A stretch of DNA of 52,780 bases, taken from assembly GCF_000525915.1 (NCBI RefSeq), contig NZ_AODH01000019.1, positions 1 to 52,780 on the forward strand, in the 5' to 3' direction. Position numbers and translations under genes: made by a program. A model generated the notes under the pieces. The model was given only the letters and a program-made list of their open reading frames with translations. It had not been told where the DNA came from and did not search any database. Below are positions 1 to 10,052 of the stretch, one piece after another (the stretch's first letter is position 1; every line of letters starts with the position of its first letter). This DNA comes from Brochothrix campestris FSL F6-1037 (GTDB lineage: Bacteria > Bacillota > Bacilli > Lactobacillales > Listeriaceae).

Positions 1-784
1 AAATTAACGGAATTATTTGGAATATCTAGAAGTTTTTTATTATCGTCACCAAAATAAAGAGACATTTAAATTTTCCTATCTAGAGCAAAGGATTCAAAAA
101 CTAACGAAAGAAAATCACTTTCTCTATGGCTATCGGAAAATTCATGCACTTATCAGTAACGCGTTTTCTGTAGGTATTAATAAAGGAGCTAGGATTATGC
201 GTAAATATGGATGGAATTGTATTGCTAAGAAGAAAAAATTTAAGAAGCCTGGTAATCCATATGAATTTTTTTGAAAATATCCTTAATAAAGATTGGGCAA
301 TAACTAGACCTCTTTGTAAATTGACAACGGATATTACTTAGCTACCTTTGGGTAAATCTATGCTCTATTTATCAACTATCATGGATACCTTTAATAGTGA
401 GATTGTAGCCTATAAAATTACAAATCATCCAGATACTAAATTAGCCGTAGCTACCTTAAAGCAGATTGGTAAATTTCCCAAAGGAGGCATTTTGCATAGT
501 GAGCAAGGTTCAACCTACACTTCAAAATATTTTTTTGAAGTAGGCCGAAAAAAAACGTTATCCGAAGTATGTCCCGTAAGGGGACGCCTTCAGATAACGC
601 ACCAATAGAATTGTTTCATTCCTCGTTAAAGTCTGAAACATTCTATATTAACAAAGAACCGATTGGTTCTAATAACATTGTAATCGATAGTGTTGAAAAC
701 TACATTACATTTTGGAATAACAAATGCGTCTTAACGAAATTAGGTCATCTTTCACCAGTAGATTACCGGAAAAAGATGACCTAA
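1..784 (+). pseudogene. IS3-family transposase (OrfB) remnant, 5' end cut by the window edge
   Basis: This is a decayed DDE transposase of the IS3/IS150 group. The sequence opens in frame 1 with KLTELFGISRS and continues in frame 2 from about position 34 with the HTH_21-like segment around HFLYGYRKIHALI. A second shift lies in the T run near 264-272. The integrase core follows with TTDIT (first catalytic Asp), but the next codon is a stop (339-341, where Tyr is usual). The second Asp motif reads HSEQG instead of HSDQG. A third shift lies near 540-570, after which SDNAPIELFHSSLKSE keeps the catalytic Glu. Several independent lesions plus a changed catalytic residue mean true decay, unlike the single homopolymer indels elsewhere in the window. 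The T/A-rich stretch to about 830 probably holds the right end of the element. Confidence 0.88.
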
Positions 785-865
785 TGAGATGCTCTTTTTA
801 AATTGTGTCAAAAAGTAGTTGCATTCCCCTAACTCATTTCTCTTTTTTTGATATTATGATCACTG

Positions 866-2227
866 TTAAAGGTTCAGTGCGTGCCCTTCTTCCATTTCAG
901 GATATAGTTCTTCAAAGGCAACTAACGCTTTTTCAAACAGGTCCATTGCCTCATGAATTTCAGCTGTCGTAATCGTTAACGGTGGCGTAATTAACACATT
1001 TGATTCATGGTTAAATGTCGAAAAACCTTCTTCACTCAACAGTTTTGTAAAGGCGCCCATGTAACCTTGGGTATCTTTGCCATAGTCACTGCCGTAATCA
1101 ATAATCGGTTCTTTTGTCACTTTATTTTTCACTAATTCAACAGCCGCAAACAAACCTTTAATCCGAACATCACCGACATATTTATAGGCAAGTAAACGCT
1201 GCAACCGTTCTCCCAACACCTTTTCCATCCGTTTAACATGATTAATCGTGTCCAATTCTTCATAAGCGGCAATCGCTGCATTTCCGATTTCACAAACAAG
1301 CGGGTGCCCACTATAGGTTGCGCCAGATGAAAAATGATTCGTATCAAAATGCTTGGCGACCTGTTCACTTAAAATAACCCCTCCCAATGGTAAATAGCCA
1401 CCGGTGACACCTTTCGCAAAGGTGATTAAATCAGGTTCGACATCATAGTGGTTACAAGCAAACCACTCACCACTACGCCCGAACCCAGACATCACCTCAT
1501 CACAAATCATCATGATGTGATAACGACGACATAATGTTTCTATTCCTTTAATGTAGCCATCTGGCGGCAGCAACACCCCATTACTGCCTGGAATTGTTTC
1601 AATTACTAAGGCAGCAATTGTTTCCGGTCCTTCACAATTAATTTGACGCTCTAACCGCGTTAAATACTGTGCACTTAATTCTTGTTCGCTCGTATACTGT
1701 TGGTATTCACGATAAACGTAAGGCATATCAAATTTCACAAATCCTGGCGGACTTGGTTCTGACCCTAGACGTCTCGACTCACCCGTTAAATTACCCGCGC
1801 CAAAAGTGCTGCCATGGTAAGAACGGTAACGTGAAAATATTTTATAGCCACCGGTAACTGCTTTCGCCATTTTCATTGCCTGCTCATTTGATTCTGCTCC
1901 TGCAGTTGTAAAATAAACTTTTGCCATATTAGCCGGCGCTAACTCGACAATTTTCTTGGCCAATTTTGATTTTGAAGCTGAGGCAAAACCAGGTGCTGAA
2001 ATTTCCAACTGATTAATTTTGGCCAATGCATTCATTATTCGTGGGTGTTTATGACCGAGATTCGCATAGATTAATTGGGCATTCATATCAAAATATTTTT
2101 TATTATTTTGATCCCAAAAATAAATCCCATCTGAGTGCGTCACGACCTTAGCATCTCGATTCGCCTGCTTTGACCATGATTGAATAACAAATTGTTGATC
2201 TAATTGTTTGATTGTTGTACTATCCAT
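866..2227 (-). CDS. class III (omega) aminotransferase, PLP-dependent
   Basis: A fold-type I aminotransferase that moves an amino group from an amine or non-alpha amino acid to a keto acid such as pyruvate, with PLP as cofactor. Visible motifs are FTTAGAESNEQAMKMAK (PLP phosphate region), ICDEVMSGFGRSG with the cofactor Asp near residue 243, and FAKGVTGGYLPLGG with the Schiff-base Lys near residue 272. Its length of 453 aa is normal for the class. I chose the ATG at 2227 over an in-frame GTG at 2245 because a GGGGG ribosome site lies about 10 bases upstream of the ATG. It is the last gene of the minus-strand cluster with the regulator, the S58 peptidase and two symporters. Taurine- or beta-alanine-pyruvate transaminases are close family types; the exact substrate cannot be read from sequence. 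Confidence 0.88.
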   Translation of the reverse strand: MDSTTIKQLDQQFVIQSWSKQANRDAKVVTHSDGIYFWDQNNKKYFDMNAQLIYANLGHKHPRIMNALAKINQLEISAPGFASASKSKLAKKIVELAPANMAKVYFTTAGAESNEQAMKMAKAVTGGYKIFSRYRSYHGSTFGAGNLTGESRRLGSEPSPPGFVKFDMPYVYREYQQYTSEQELSAQYLTRLERQINCEGPETIAALVIETIPGSNGVLLPPDGYIKGIETLCRRYHIMMICDEVMSGFGRSGEWFACNHYDVEPDLITFAKGVTGGYLPLGGVILSEQVAKHFDTNHFSSGATYSGHPLVCEIGNAAIAAYEELDTINHVKRMEKVLGERLQRLLAYKYVGDVRIKGLFAAVELVKNKVTKEPIIDYGSDYGKDTQGYMGAFTKLLSEEGFSTFNHESNVLITPPLTITTAEIHEAMDLFEKALVAFEELYPEMEEGHALNL

Positions 2228-2381
2228 CTCACTTGCCCCCTTCACTTTGATACCTTAAGCATACTGAAACAACAAGCACTTGAACATTGGTTATTTAACC
2301 GAATCTTTTTAGTCATCTGCACGATTACTACTTGAAATATCAGCGATTAGTAAGGCTAATGATAAACTGGTCTTATCCAAA

Positions 2382-3486
2382 TTATTTACTAGGCTTCGAT
2401 CCAAAATTTTTTTCAATCCGTTGCACCCGATAATTAACCGTATTGCGATGAATATACAAGCGATTTGCAATTGCATTCGTATGACCATCTTCTTCTAAAT
2501 AAACCCGTAAAAATTCATAGTATTTTTTATTGTTGCAACGATCATACTCCCACAGGGTACGGAGCGTTTCCTGACAAAATGTCTTTAATAATGGTGAGCC
2601 GCGATGGGCGAATAAAAACTGATAAACCCCTAAATCCTTATATTTGTAAAGCCACACCTTCTTTTGATGTTGGACAATCGCAATGACTTGCAACGCTTCG
2701 TGATAACTTTTGACTAACTGACTGATTTTATCATAGCCACAACCGATTCCTATTGCGATTGTGACCTTTTTTTTTAGCAAAGACTTGATAAAGTTCTTTC
2801 GCAAAATCAGCAAAAGCCACGGCAGTCGGTTGCGCGACGCGGTTGACAATGAAAACAACCATTTTACCGATGACACACGAGACATACGTATCGTATTTAT
2901 GCGAAAATAACGTCCGTACTAAGTCATGAAAAAGCGACATTTCTTGTTTCACCGCACCTGTTTGTTTTACGATAAGGACTGTGCCATCGAACAGTGCATT
3001 CGCCCCTAACATTGTAATAATTTCCAACGGCACGTCCGAGTCATACAACCGTTGCGCTAACAAATCATCGATGAATTGTTCAATGGTAGTCGTGGTGCCC
3101 GTTTGTTGTAGCACCTGCTCGAAAATCGCCTTTGTCATGTCGGCAATCCGAATACGCCAAGGCATACTCAGTAAGATGATGCCCTGTTGTTCGGCGTACT
3201 GCTCTAATGCTGATGGTATCATCGACAAATAGGGTCCACAATTAATAACTAACGCTGCGGCCCCTTGTTGTTTGATTTCATCGATTAATTCACAACAGTC
3301 TTTAACATCGTCGGTCATACCAACACCAGTTGTTATAATCAACTCATTTTTATGAATCAATTTTTTAAAATTAACATTATCAATGCGATTCACACTCGTA
3401 ATCGCAGCATTTAATCCGACCTTTTTTGTGTGACACTCTAAAAATTTAAATCGTTCGTTTGCTAATAACTCGGCTACTGTAATCAT
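2382..3486 (-). pseudogene. PucR-family transcriptional regulator, frameshifted in a 9-base T run
   Basis: The N-terminal part (3486 down to about 2776) is a PucR sensor domain starting MITVAELLANERF. The C-terminal part lies in another frame and ends in the PucR helix-turn-helix segment NAIANRLYIHRNTVNYRVQR. The break is in nine T's at 2767-2775. With eight, the protein reads through AKKKVTIAIGIG and is 367 aa. PucR regulators usually activate nearby catabolic genes in response to a substrate. Its place between the aminotransferase and the peptidase suggests that it controls this cluster. The ribosome site GGGAGG precedes the ATG. The shift may be a sequencing error, or a slippage-prone tract that switches the gene; the single sequence cannot tell. 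Confidence 0.8.
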
Positions 3487-3569
3487 AGTTAACCTCCCAA
3501 AAGGATTCCTCTCTTACAGTAAACCACATTACGATGGACAACAGCAATGAAAAGCCCTAGCGATTACTG

Positions 3570-4697
3570 TTATTGACAATGATCAGGACGTTTCTCACTT
3601 AGCAATCCCTTTAGCTGTTCCTGTGGCAAGGCATAAAATTGATTCGCTGATTGTCCTATCATATCCTCAGCCGCAAACATCGCATTTAAAATGGCTTCTT
3701 CGACTGCTTCTGCCGTTGCCTTATAAATTGGATCGAGTCGGTCATCACTGAGTAAGCAGGCTGCTTCCTTTTCATAAGCCTCTTCATTCACTGTTGAAAA
3801 AGCTAAGAAAATATCACCTGAATCATTTTCATAACCTGCACCCAGTCGCCCAATGCCAATCGGTATCCGTTTGCAAATTTTTTGCAGTTGAATCGGCATC
3901 ACCGGGGCATCTGTCGCAACAATCGCAATAATCGAACCCGTCCCCGGTTTCGGTGCAAAACTGTTGAGCACTGCTTCATTCCCTGTTAACAATTTCCCTA
4001 CTGGCAAACCAAATATTTCAAAATGCTCACGTGTGCCGTGATTTGCTTGGACGAATACCCCAACTGTAAAACCACCGTCAGCTTCTGCTAACACACGTGA
4101 AGCTGTTCCCGAGCCACCCTTAAACTCGTGACACTGCATTCCATTACCGCCACCGACGTTTCCTTCAGCGATGGGCCCTGATCGTGCGTCATCAATCGCA
4201 TCATAAACATCGTCAGCCGTCACATGAAAGCCGTTTGTATCATTCATTAAGCCATCCCATGTTTCACCGACAACAGGATAGAAATAACCAATCCCTTTTA
4301 AAGGTTGCCCGTTTAAGACATACGGATAGTAATAGTCATTATCAATCATCCATTTTGCTAACGTATCACGGACAATCCCCACACTATTCGTATTTGTAAT
4401 TGCAATCGGCCCGTGCAAAAAACCAGAATCATCCATCCAATGTGTGCCTGTTAATTCGCCATTGCCATTTAAATTATGCCGACCGACGTATAAGGCACTT
4501 TTCGCCCGTCCCTTTGGTAAAATGACGGTGACACCTGTGCGAGCAAATGCTGATCCGGGCCCAGTATAATCTGTAGGTTTACCGATATTAATCGTTTTAT
4601 AACCTACTTCGATGCCCGCAACGTCGGTGATTGCATTATTAATCCCTGTTTTCCCGGGAAATAGATAGCCTGCTTCACGAAAACGGTGTTTGTTCAT
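3570..4697 (-). CDS. P1 family (S58, DmpA/BapA-type) aminopeptidase
   Basis: An N-terminal-nucleophile hydrolase of peptidase family S58. Members cleave themselves between a Gly and a Ser into two subunits and then remove N-terminal residues; DmpA acts on D-Ala or L-residues, BapA types on beta-amino acids including beta-Ala. The self-cleavage site is visible as PGTGSIIAIVATDAP, with the nucleophile at Ser255, close to Ser250 of DmpA. The Gly-rich segment GGGNGMQCHEFKGGSGTASR (about 182-201) is typical of the family. The length of 375 aa is normal and there is no signal peptide, so the enzyme is probably cytosolic. A strong GAGGAGG ribosome site precedes the ATG. It lies between the two symporters and the PucR gene, with an 83-base gap before the latter. 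Family assignment is firm; substrate is open. Confidence 0.9.
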   Translation of the reverse strand: MNKHRFREAGYLFPGKTGINNAITDVAGIEVGYKTINIGKPTDYTGPGSAFARTGVTVILPKGRAKSALYVGRHNLNGNGELTGTHWMDDSGFLHGPIAITNTNSVGIVRDTLAKWMIDNDYYYPYVLNGQPLKGIGYFYPVVGETWDGLMNDTNGFHVTADDVYDAIDDARSGPIAEGNVGGGNGMQCHEFKGGSGTASRVLAEADGGFTVGVFVQANHGTREHFEIFGLPVGKLLTGNEAVLNSFAPKPGTGSIIAIVATDAPVMPIQLQKICKRIPIGIGRLGAGYENDSGDIFLAFSTVNEEAYEKEAACLLSDDRLDPIYKATAEAVEEAILNAMFAAEDMIGQSANQFYALPQEQLKGLLSEKRPDHCQ

Positions 4698-4788
4698 CTC
4701 TTCTTCCTCCTCTACAATAGTTTCTTGAACGCATCATGCGTATGCTGTTGCTGTTTTTTTTCTTGCGTTAAGCGCTACTATTAAAGCA

Positions 4789-6132
4789 TCAAACCGTTTT
4801 TTTTGTAATCGGATAAAACAAAATCACTAACACTGCAAAGATACCAAAGAGTCCTGGGAATAAGGTGTTTAAATATAAAATCATTTTATTAGCCGCTGCC
4901 GTTTGCACGTCTAAAGCACCGTTATAGCCAGAAACAGACAACATAAAGCCAATCATCCACGTGGCGATTGCCGCTCCTAATTTTTGTGAAAAGGACATTA
5001 AAGCTGTAATCGCACCTTCACGACGGCGCTGATTCACGTAATCATCTACCTCACAAACGTCATACATCATTGAATAATAGATGGTCCAATACGTACTGTT
5101 TCCTAAGCAAAAGACGATACAAAAAAGAATAAGGAAAGCGAAACTTGGAAACCCGATAAAGGCAAAGGCCAATAAGCCAAGTGTTCCAATGGCCAAGGCG
5201 ACTGCATAAATATTCTTTTTATCGACATACTTCGAAACCCAAATAATAAGCGGTAACCATAAAATACAGACCACACTATTAATGATGAAAAAGAGCGACT
5301 GGCGATCGGCACTATAGCCTAGCGTATAACTCATTAAATAAATGAGTGAACCGGTTCCCATCGTCGATACTATCGCCCATAAAAAGACCGATCCAGCCAA
5401 AAACTTCGTTGGTTTTAGTTTGAAAATTTCAACGAATGATTTAAGCAGTGACTGTTGCGGTTGCGCCTGAGCCTCATTTTGACTAAACTTCTCCTTACCG
5501 CGGGTGAAATGCCAACAAATAAAGGCACATAGCAACAGCATCAAACTAAAGAGTGTTGCAATCAAACGCCAACCATTAGCACCGCTAATCCCTTGCTGCT
5601 GAAAGACAGCTAATAAATAAGGTGGCAAGGCCGAAGTAAGCAATACTGAAATATAAATGCCGACACTTGCCCAAGCACGCAAGGTTGTCCGTTCATTAAA
5701 GTCATCCGTTAACTCGACGCCCAAAGCAAAATACGGAATGACATAAAATTTATAGCAGCTCCAAAAAACAATCGCCATCGCCAAATAGTAAATAAACGCA
5801 CCTTGACTGCTAAATGAGACGTTATTAAAAATTAAAAATAAGGCAATTGAATAAGGAATGACCGCCGCAATCATCAACGGCCGACGTCGCCCATACTGCG
5901 ATTTGAGATTGTCGGATAAATATCCGGCGACGGGATCAAATATCGCATCCCATAAGATGGCAATTAATGAGACGGTGCCAGCAATCGCTGGTGGAATCCC
6001 CACAAAATCGGTTAGGAAAAAAAGGAAGAAAAAGTAGTATATATTAAAACCGATTGAGTCAACAAACTGACCAATTGCATAGCCCGTCTTCACTTTAACG
6101 GTTAATCGTGCTGTGTTTCCCTCACTTTCCAT
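4789..6132 (-). CDS. GPH-family MFS symporter (MelB-like), second tandem copy
   Basis: A 12-helix cation symporter of the glycoside-pentoside-hexuronide group in the major facilitator superfamily. The group's signature is visible near the N-terminus as IFDPVAGYLSDNLKSQYGRR followed by RPLMI. A second characteristic stretch is ELTDDFNERTTLRAWASVG, and YYSMMYDVCEVDDYVNQRRR lies in the second half. Length 447 aa. AAGGAGAGG precedes the ATG. It begins 28 bases after the previous gene (6161-7585), with which it is very similar along its whole length, so the pair is a tandem duplication. The group is named for sugars, but members also carry other solutes; here the neighbours are peptidase and aminotransferase genes, not glycosidases, so a peptide, amino acid or related substrate is possible. 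Confidence 0.88.
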   Translation of the reverse strand: MESEGNTARLTVKVKTGYAIGQFVDSIGFNIYYFFFLFFLTDFVGIPPAIAGTVSLIAILWDAIFDPVAGYLSDNLKSQYGRRRPLMIAAVIPYSIALFLIFNNVSFSSQGAFIYYLAMAIVFWSCYKFYVIPYFALGVELTDDFNERTTLRAWASVGIYISVLLTSALPPYLLAVFQQQGISGANGWRLIATLFSLMLLLCAFICWHFTRGKEKFSQNEAQAQPQQSLLKSFVEIFKLKPTKFLAGSVFLWAIVSTMGTGSLIYLMSYTLGYSADRQSLFFIINSVVCILWLPLIIWVSKYVDKKNIYAVALAIGTLGLLAFAFIGFPSFAFLILFCIVFCLGNSTYWTIYYSMMYDVCEVDDYVNQRRREGAITALMSFSQKLGAAIATWMIGFMLSVSGYNGALDVQTAAANKMILYLNTLFPGLFGIFAVLVILFYPITKKTV

Positions 6133-6160
6133 TATTGTCCTCTCCTTCGCTTAGCCGCTG

Positions 6161-7585
6161 TTATAGCATCTCTTTAAAGTCGGTGTCATCATAGGCCTTA
6201 TTTTCACGCTTCGCATTTAAGGCAACCATCATGCTATCAAAGCGTTTTTTAGTCACTGGATAAAAGAGTACAGCTAATACTGCTAATGCCCCAAAAACAC
6301 CGGGAACAAGCGTGTTAACGTATAAAATCATCTGATGCGCACTGTCTGTCTGTGTCTCAACTGTTCCTTCGTAGCCACCAAAGGCTAGTAACAAACCGGT
6401 AAACCACGTCGCACAAGCAGCCCCAATTTTTTGAGAGAATGACATAACGGCAGTCACCACCCCTTCACGACGGCGATTATTAACGTACTCATCGACTTCA
6501 CAAATGTCGTACATCATCGAATAGTACAAGGTCCAATACGTACTATCGCCTAAGCAGAAGATGACACAAAAAATGAGTAAAATGGCAAAGAGTGGGAATC
6601 CGGTTAGGCTAAAAAAGAGCAATCCTAAGGAGCCGATCCCTAAGAAACAAGCATAAACCATTTTTTTATCGTAACGACGAGCCGCCATATTAATAAATGG
6701 CAACCACGCAATACAGACTAAACTATTAATAATAAAATAAAGCGATTGCCGGTCTGCCCCATAGCCGAGGTTATATTTCATCAAGTAAATAAGTCCCCCC
6801 ATCGCCATGGTTGAGGCAATTGCCCAAAAGAAGACCGAGCCTGCTAAATACTTTGTGGGTTTTAATTTGATAATTTGACCAATCGCCTTAAACAGTGACG
6901 AGCGCGCCATCTTTTGTTTGGCTTGTTGATCGTGTTGATAAATTTCTTTGCCACGGGTGAAATTCCAACAAATAACAGCGCTTAATAAAATACCGCTAGC
7001 AAATATCGCCCCGATAATACGCCAGCTATTTTGACCAGACATACCGCTGTTTTCGAAATATTCTAACAAATATGGTGGCAAAGCCGAGGCTAACATGACC
7101 GCAATATACAAACCAACGCTTGACCACGCACGTAAGGTTGTACGTTCATTAAAGTCATCGGTGAGTTCGGCACCAAGGGCAAAATACGGAATAACAAAAA
7201 ATTTATAGCTACTCCAAAATAAGATGGTCATCACTAAGAAATAAATAAAGGTTGCCTGTGTGCCTAATGCGATACTGTTGAAAATTAAGAAGGCAAAGAT
7301 TGAATACGGGAGTGCCGCCATAATCATTAAGGGACGGCGACGGCCATACGGCGAACGCATATTATCAGAAATATGACCCGCTACTGGATCAAAAATCGCA
7401 TCCCATATAATCGCAATCAGTGAGATTGTTCCTGCTAAAGCCGGGGGAACACCGACATAATCCGTCAAGAAGAAGAGGAAAAAGAAGAAATAAATATTAT
7501 AGCCTAACGCATCCCCAATTTGACCCATTGAATATGAAAATTTGATTTTGAAAGGTAAACTTACCGTCTTTTGTTCGACAGACAT
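6161..7585 (-). CDS. GPH-family MFS symporter (MelB-like), first tandem copy
   Basis: Same family and architecture as the downstream copy: IFDPVAGHISDNMRSPYGRR then RPLMIM near residues 60-90, ELTDDFNERTTLRAWSSVG, and YYSMMYDICEVDEYVNNRRR late in the protein. Length 474 aa; the extra residues form a longer hydrophilic C-terminal tail ending in DFKEML. It is the first gene of the five-gene minus-strand cluster; AAAGGATG lies before the ATG. The divergence between the copies is spread evenly, which suggests an old duplication with possible specialisation. The 160 bases upstream contain the only likely promoter space for the cluster, but I see no convincing consensus there. Confidence 0.88.
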   Translation of the reverse strand: MSVEQKTVSLPFKIKFSYSMGQIGDALGYNIYFFFFLFFLTDYVGVPPALAGTISLIAIIWDAIFDPVAGHISDNMRSPYGRRRPLMIMAALPYSIFAFLIFNSIALGTQATFIYFLVMTILFWSSYKFFVIPYFALGAELTDDFNERTTLRAWSSVGLYIAVMLASALPPYLLEYFENSGMSGQNSWRIIGAIFASGILLSAVICWNFTRGKEIYQHDQQAKQKMARSSLFKAIGQIIKLKPTKYLAGSVFFWAIASTMAMGGLIYLMKYNLGYGADRQSLYFIINSLVCIAWLPFINMAARRYDKKMVYACFLGIGSLGLLFFSLTGFPLFAILLIFCVIFCLGDSTYWTLYYSMMYDICEVDEYVNNRRREGVVTAVMSFSQKIGAACATWFTGLLLAFGGYEGTVETQTDSAHQMILYVNTLVPGVFGALAVLAVLFYPVTKKRFDSMMVALNAKRENKAYDDTDFKEML

Positions 7586-7745
7586 GTGTTCATCATCCTT
7601 TCTTTCATGATATTTTCAGTTCAATAACACCTTATGTTTTAACCATACTCCTTTCAACTGAAATAGACATTGTCATTTTCAACAGATTTTTTTAGTGAAT
7701 TGCACTTTGGTCATTTGAACCAAGCCGCCCGACACGTCGTTGCAT

Positions 7746-7789
7746 AAAAAAAAAACCACCTAGCGCTTGACCTCTGCTAGGTGGTTTTT
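7746..7789 (-). terminator. Intrinsic terminator of thrS
   Basis: A perfect inverted repeat, AAAAACCACCTAGC with GCTAGGTGGTTTTT, is followed on the minus strand by a run of ten T's. It lies 35 bases after the thrS stop and separates thrS from the symporter cluster. Confidence 0.92.
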
Positions 7790-7824
7790 GAAACTGAAGA
7801 TAAATAGTGTTCTAACTTCGCCGT

Positions 7825-9747
7825 TTATTTTTTCTCACGCACTACTGTTGCTAATTGTTCGATAAATGTTTCACGTGAGACAGTGTTTGATTCTTTTTTA
7901 CTGTATTGGCGTACGTTAACGGCATTGTTTGCCACTTCTTCATCGCCAACAACGAGTTGGAACGGAATTTTTTGCATTTGAGCTTCACGGATTTTATAGC
8001 CTAATTTTTCATTTTTCATGTCGACTTCAACACGGTAACCAGCCTGTTTCAATTCTTCTTTTACGGCAAAAGCATAATCAGCATGTGCGTCTAAGTTAAC
8101 CGGAATAATTTGAACTTGAACTGGAGCTAACCAAGTTGGGAAGGCACCTTTGTATTCTTCGATTAAGTATGCAACAAAACGTTCCATTGTCGATACAATC
8201 CCACGGTGAATAACGACTGGACGATGTTTCTCACCATCTTCACCAATGTAGTTTAAGTCAAAGCGTTCTGGCAATAAGAAATCCAATTGGATTGTTGATA
8301 ATGTTTCTTCTTTCCCAATCGCTGTTTTAACCATCACATCAAGTTTTGGACCGTAGAAGGCAGCTTCGCCTTCAGCTTCAAAATAATCTAAACCGAGATC
8401 ATCCATTGCTGATTTAAGCATCGCTTGCGCTTTGTTCCACATGTCGTCATCATCATAATATTTTTCGGTGTTTTCGGGATCACGATAACTTAAGCGGAAC
8501 GAGTAATCTGTAATGTTAAAGTCTTGATATACTTTATGCAATAATTCAACGGTACGTTTAAACTCGTCTGCAATTTGATCAGGACGAACAAATACATGCG
8601 CGTCATTAAGCGTCATCGCACGTACACGTTGCAAGCCTGATAAGGCCCCACTCATTTCATAACGGTGCATTAAGCCTAATTCAGCTATACGAATTGGTAA
8701 TTCACGGTATGAATGAATATCATTTTTGTAAATCATCATGTGATGTGGACAGTTCATTGGACGTAAAACGAGCGATTCATTTTCGTCCATTTTCATCGGT
8801 GGAAACATGTCATCTTGATAATGTTCCCAGTGACCACTTGTTTTATATAAATCAACGTTAGCTAAGGCTGGTGTGTAAACATGATCATAACCTTTAGACA
8901 CTTCTAGGTCAACGATGTATCGTTCGATTTGACGACGAACAGTTGCGCCTTTTGGCAACCACATTGGTAAGCCTTGACCAATTAAGTTGCTGATCATAAA
9001 GAGATTTAATTCTTTACCAATTTTACGATGATCGCGTTCTTTCGCTTCTTGAAGTAACGCTAAATGCGTATCTAAGTCTGTTTGTGAGAAGAAAGCTGTT
9101 CCGTAAATACGGTGTAACATTTTATTTTTGCTATCGCCACGCCAGTACGCACCCGCAAGGCTTAATAATTTAAACGCTTTGATTTTTCCAGTTGATGGTA
9201 AATGACCCCCACGGCAAAGATCCGCATATTCGCCTTGGGCATATAAAGTAACCTGTTGATCTGCTGGAATGGCATCGATTAATTCTAATTTGTATTTATC
9301 ATCTGCAAAACGAGCTTTGGCTTCGTCACGTGATACTTCTTGACGTTCAATTTTAATATTTTGTTTGATGATTTTTTTCATTTCTTTTTCAATCGCTTTA
9401 AATGACTCATCCGATACCTCTTCTGCTGTATCAAAATCGTAGTAGAAACCGCCATCAATCGCTGGTCCAACACCAAATTGCGCATCGGGATACAAACGAC
9501 GAATCGCCTGCGCCATTGTATGTGCAGTCGAGTGATTAATAACAGTTAAGGCATCTTCGTGGTCAGGTGTAATGATTTCAAATGCTGCATCCTCGTTAAT
9601 TGGTGTTGTCAATTCAACGATTTGACCGTTCACCTTCCCAGCGATTGCTTTTTTCTTTAAGCTTGAACTAATTGAGCCTGCAATTTCAGCCGTGGTTAAA
9701 CCCTTTTCAAATTCTTTGATTGCGCCATCAGGAAATGTAATGTTCAT
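7825..9747 (-). CDS. thrS: threonyl-tRNA synthetase
   Basis: Charges tRNA-Thr and edits Ser-tRNA-Thr in the cytosol. Domains in order: TGS (about 1-61); editing domain with HSTAH (His72, His76) and CRGGH near 181-185; class II catalytic core with [23 protein letters not shown] and NDAHVF (zinc and motif 2 residues) and motif 3 in [14 protein letters not shown]-terminal anticodon-binding domain. The length of 640 aa is standard. AAAGGAG precedes the ATG. The gene is monocistronic: it has its own promoter, a T-box leader in the 300 bases upstream and a strong terminator downstream, so expression should rise when uncharged tRNA-Thr accumulates. Confidence 0.98.
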   Translation of the reverse strand: MNITFPDGAIKEFEKGLTTAEIAGSISSSLKKKAIAGKVNGQIVELTTPINEDAAFEIITPDHEDALTVINHSTAHTMAQAIRRLYPDAQFGVGPAIDGGFYYDFDTAEEVSDESFKAIEKEMKKIIKQNIKIERQEVSRDEAKARFADDKYKLELIDAIPADQQVTLYAQGEYADLCRGGHLPSTGKIKAFKLLSLAGAYWRGDSKNKMLHRIYGTAFFSQTDLDTHLALLQEAKERDHRKIGKELNLFMISNLIGQGLPMWLPKGATVRRQIERYIVDLEVSKGYDHVYTPALANVDLYKTSGHWEHYQDDMFPPMKMDENESLVLRPMNCPHHMMIYKNDIHSYRELPIRIAELGLMHRYEMSGALSGLQRVRAMTLNDAHVFVRPDQIADEFKRTVELLHKVYQDFNITDYSFRLSYRDPENTEKYYDDDDMWNKAQAMLKSAMDDLGLDYFEAEGEAAFYGPKLDVMVKTAIGKEETLSTIQLDFLLPERFDLNYIGEDGEKHRPVVIHRGIVSTMERFVAYLIEEYKGAFPTWLAPVQVQIIPVNLDAHADYAFAVKEELKQAGYRVEVDMKNEKLGYKIREAQMQKIPFQLVVGDEEVANNAVNVRQYSKKESNTVSRETFIEQLATVVREKK

Positions 9748-9783
9748 AAGTCAGTTCTCCTTTATTTCTTAGTTTTGTAATAC

Positions 9784-9832
9784 AAAAAACGTCCCTTTGT
9801 ACACTGGTTTAGTAGTATACAAAGGGACGTTT
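9784..9832 (-). terminator. T-box conditional terminator
   Basis: Stem AAACGTCCCTTTGTATAC with GTACAAAGGGACGT, followed by a T tract on the minus strand, about 40 bases before the thrS start codon. It is the attenuator half of the T-box switch. Confidence 0.9.
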
Positions 9833-10046
9833 GAATTAACAGACGTGGTTCCACCCTCATTTTATAGCAAATAGCTATTCTCATGGGCCTTGGTAACGGA
9901 TAAGGTTCCGTCGTCTCTTACTTAATTCAGAGACGCAGTTCAAAGGTGGTAGGTAACAAGTGTGGGGTTAATAGGCTCTCAGCTTTGCCCATCTCTCTGG
10001 AAACGACTGCTTGTTAGCGTTGTCCTTCTCAATACTTTTTGTATAT
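9784..10046 (-). promoter_or_regulatory. T-box riboswitch leader of thrS
   Basis: The leader RNA (minus strand) contains the canonical T-box sequence AGGGTGGAACCACG (complement at 9844-9857). It is followed by a terminator hairpin at 9784-9832 and preceded by about 190 bases that can form the stem I region. Uncharged tRNA-Thr would pair its acceptor end with the TGGA in the T-box bulge and favour the antiterminator. The position, directly between a promoter and the thrS ribosome site, fits. The specifier codon was not resolved by eye. Confidence 0.93.
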
Positions 10047-10052
10047 GACTAT

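Noticed and set aside
4767..4780. cre-like GTTAAGCGCTACTA between the symporter and S58 genes
   Set aside because: Three mismatches to the CcpA consensus and a location within the cluster; not convincing.
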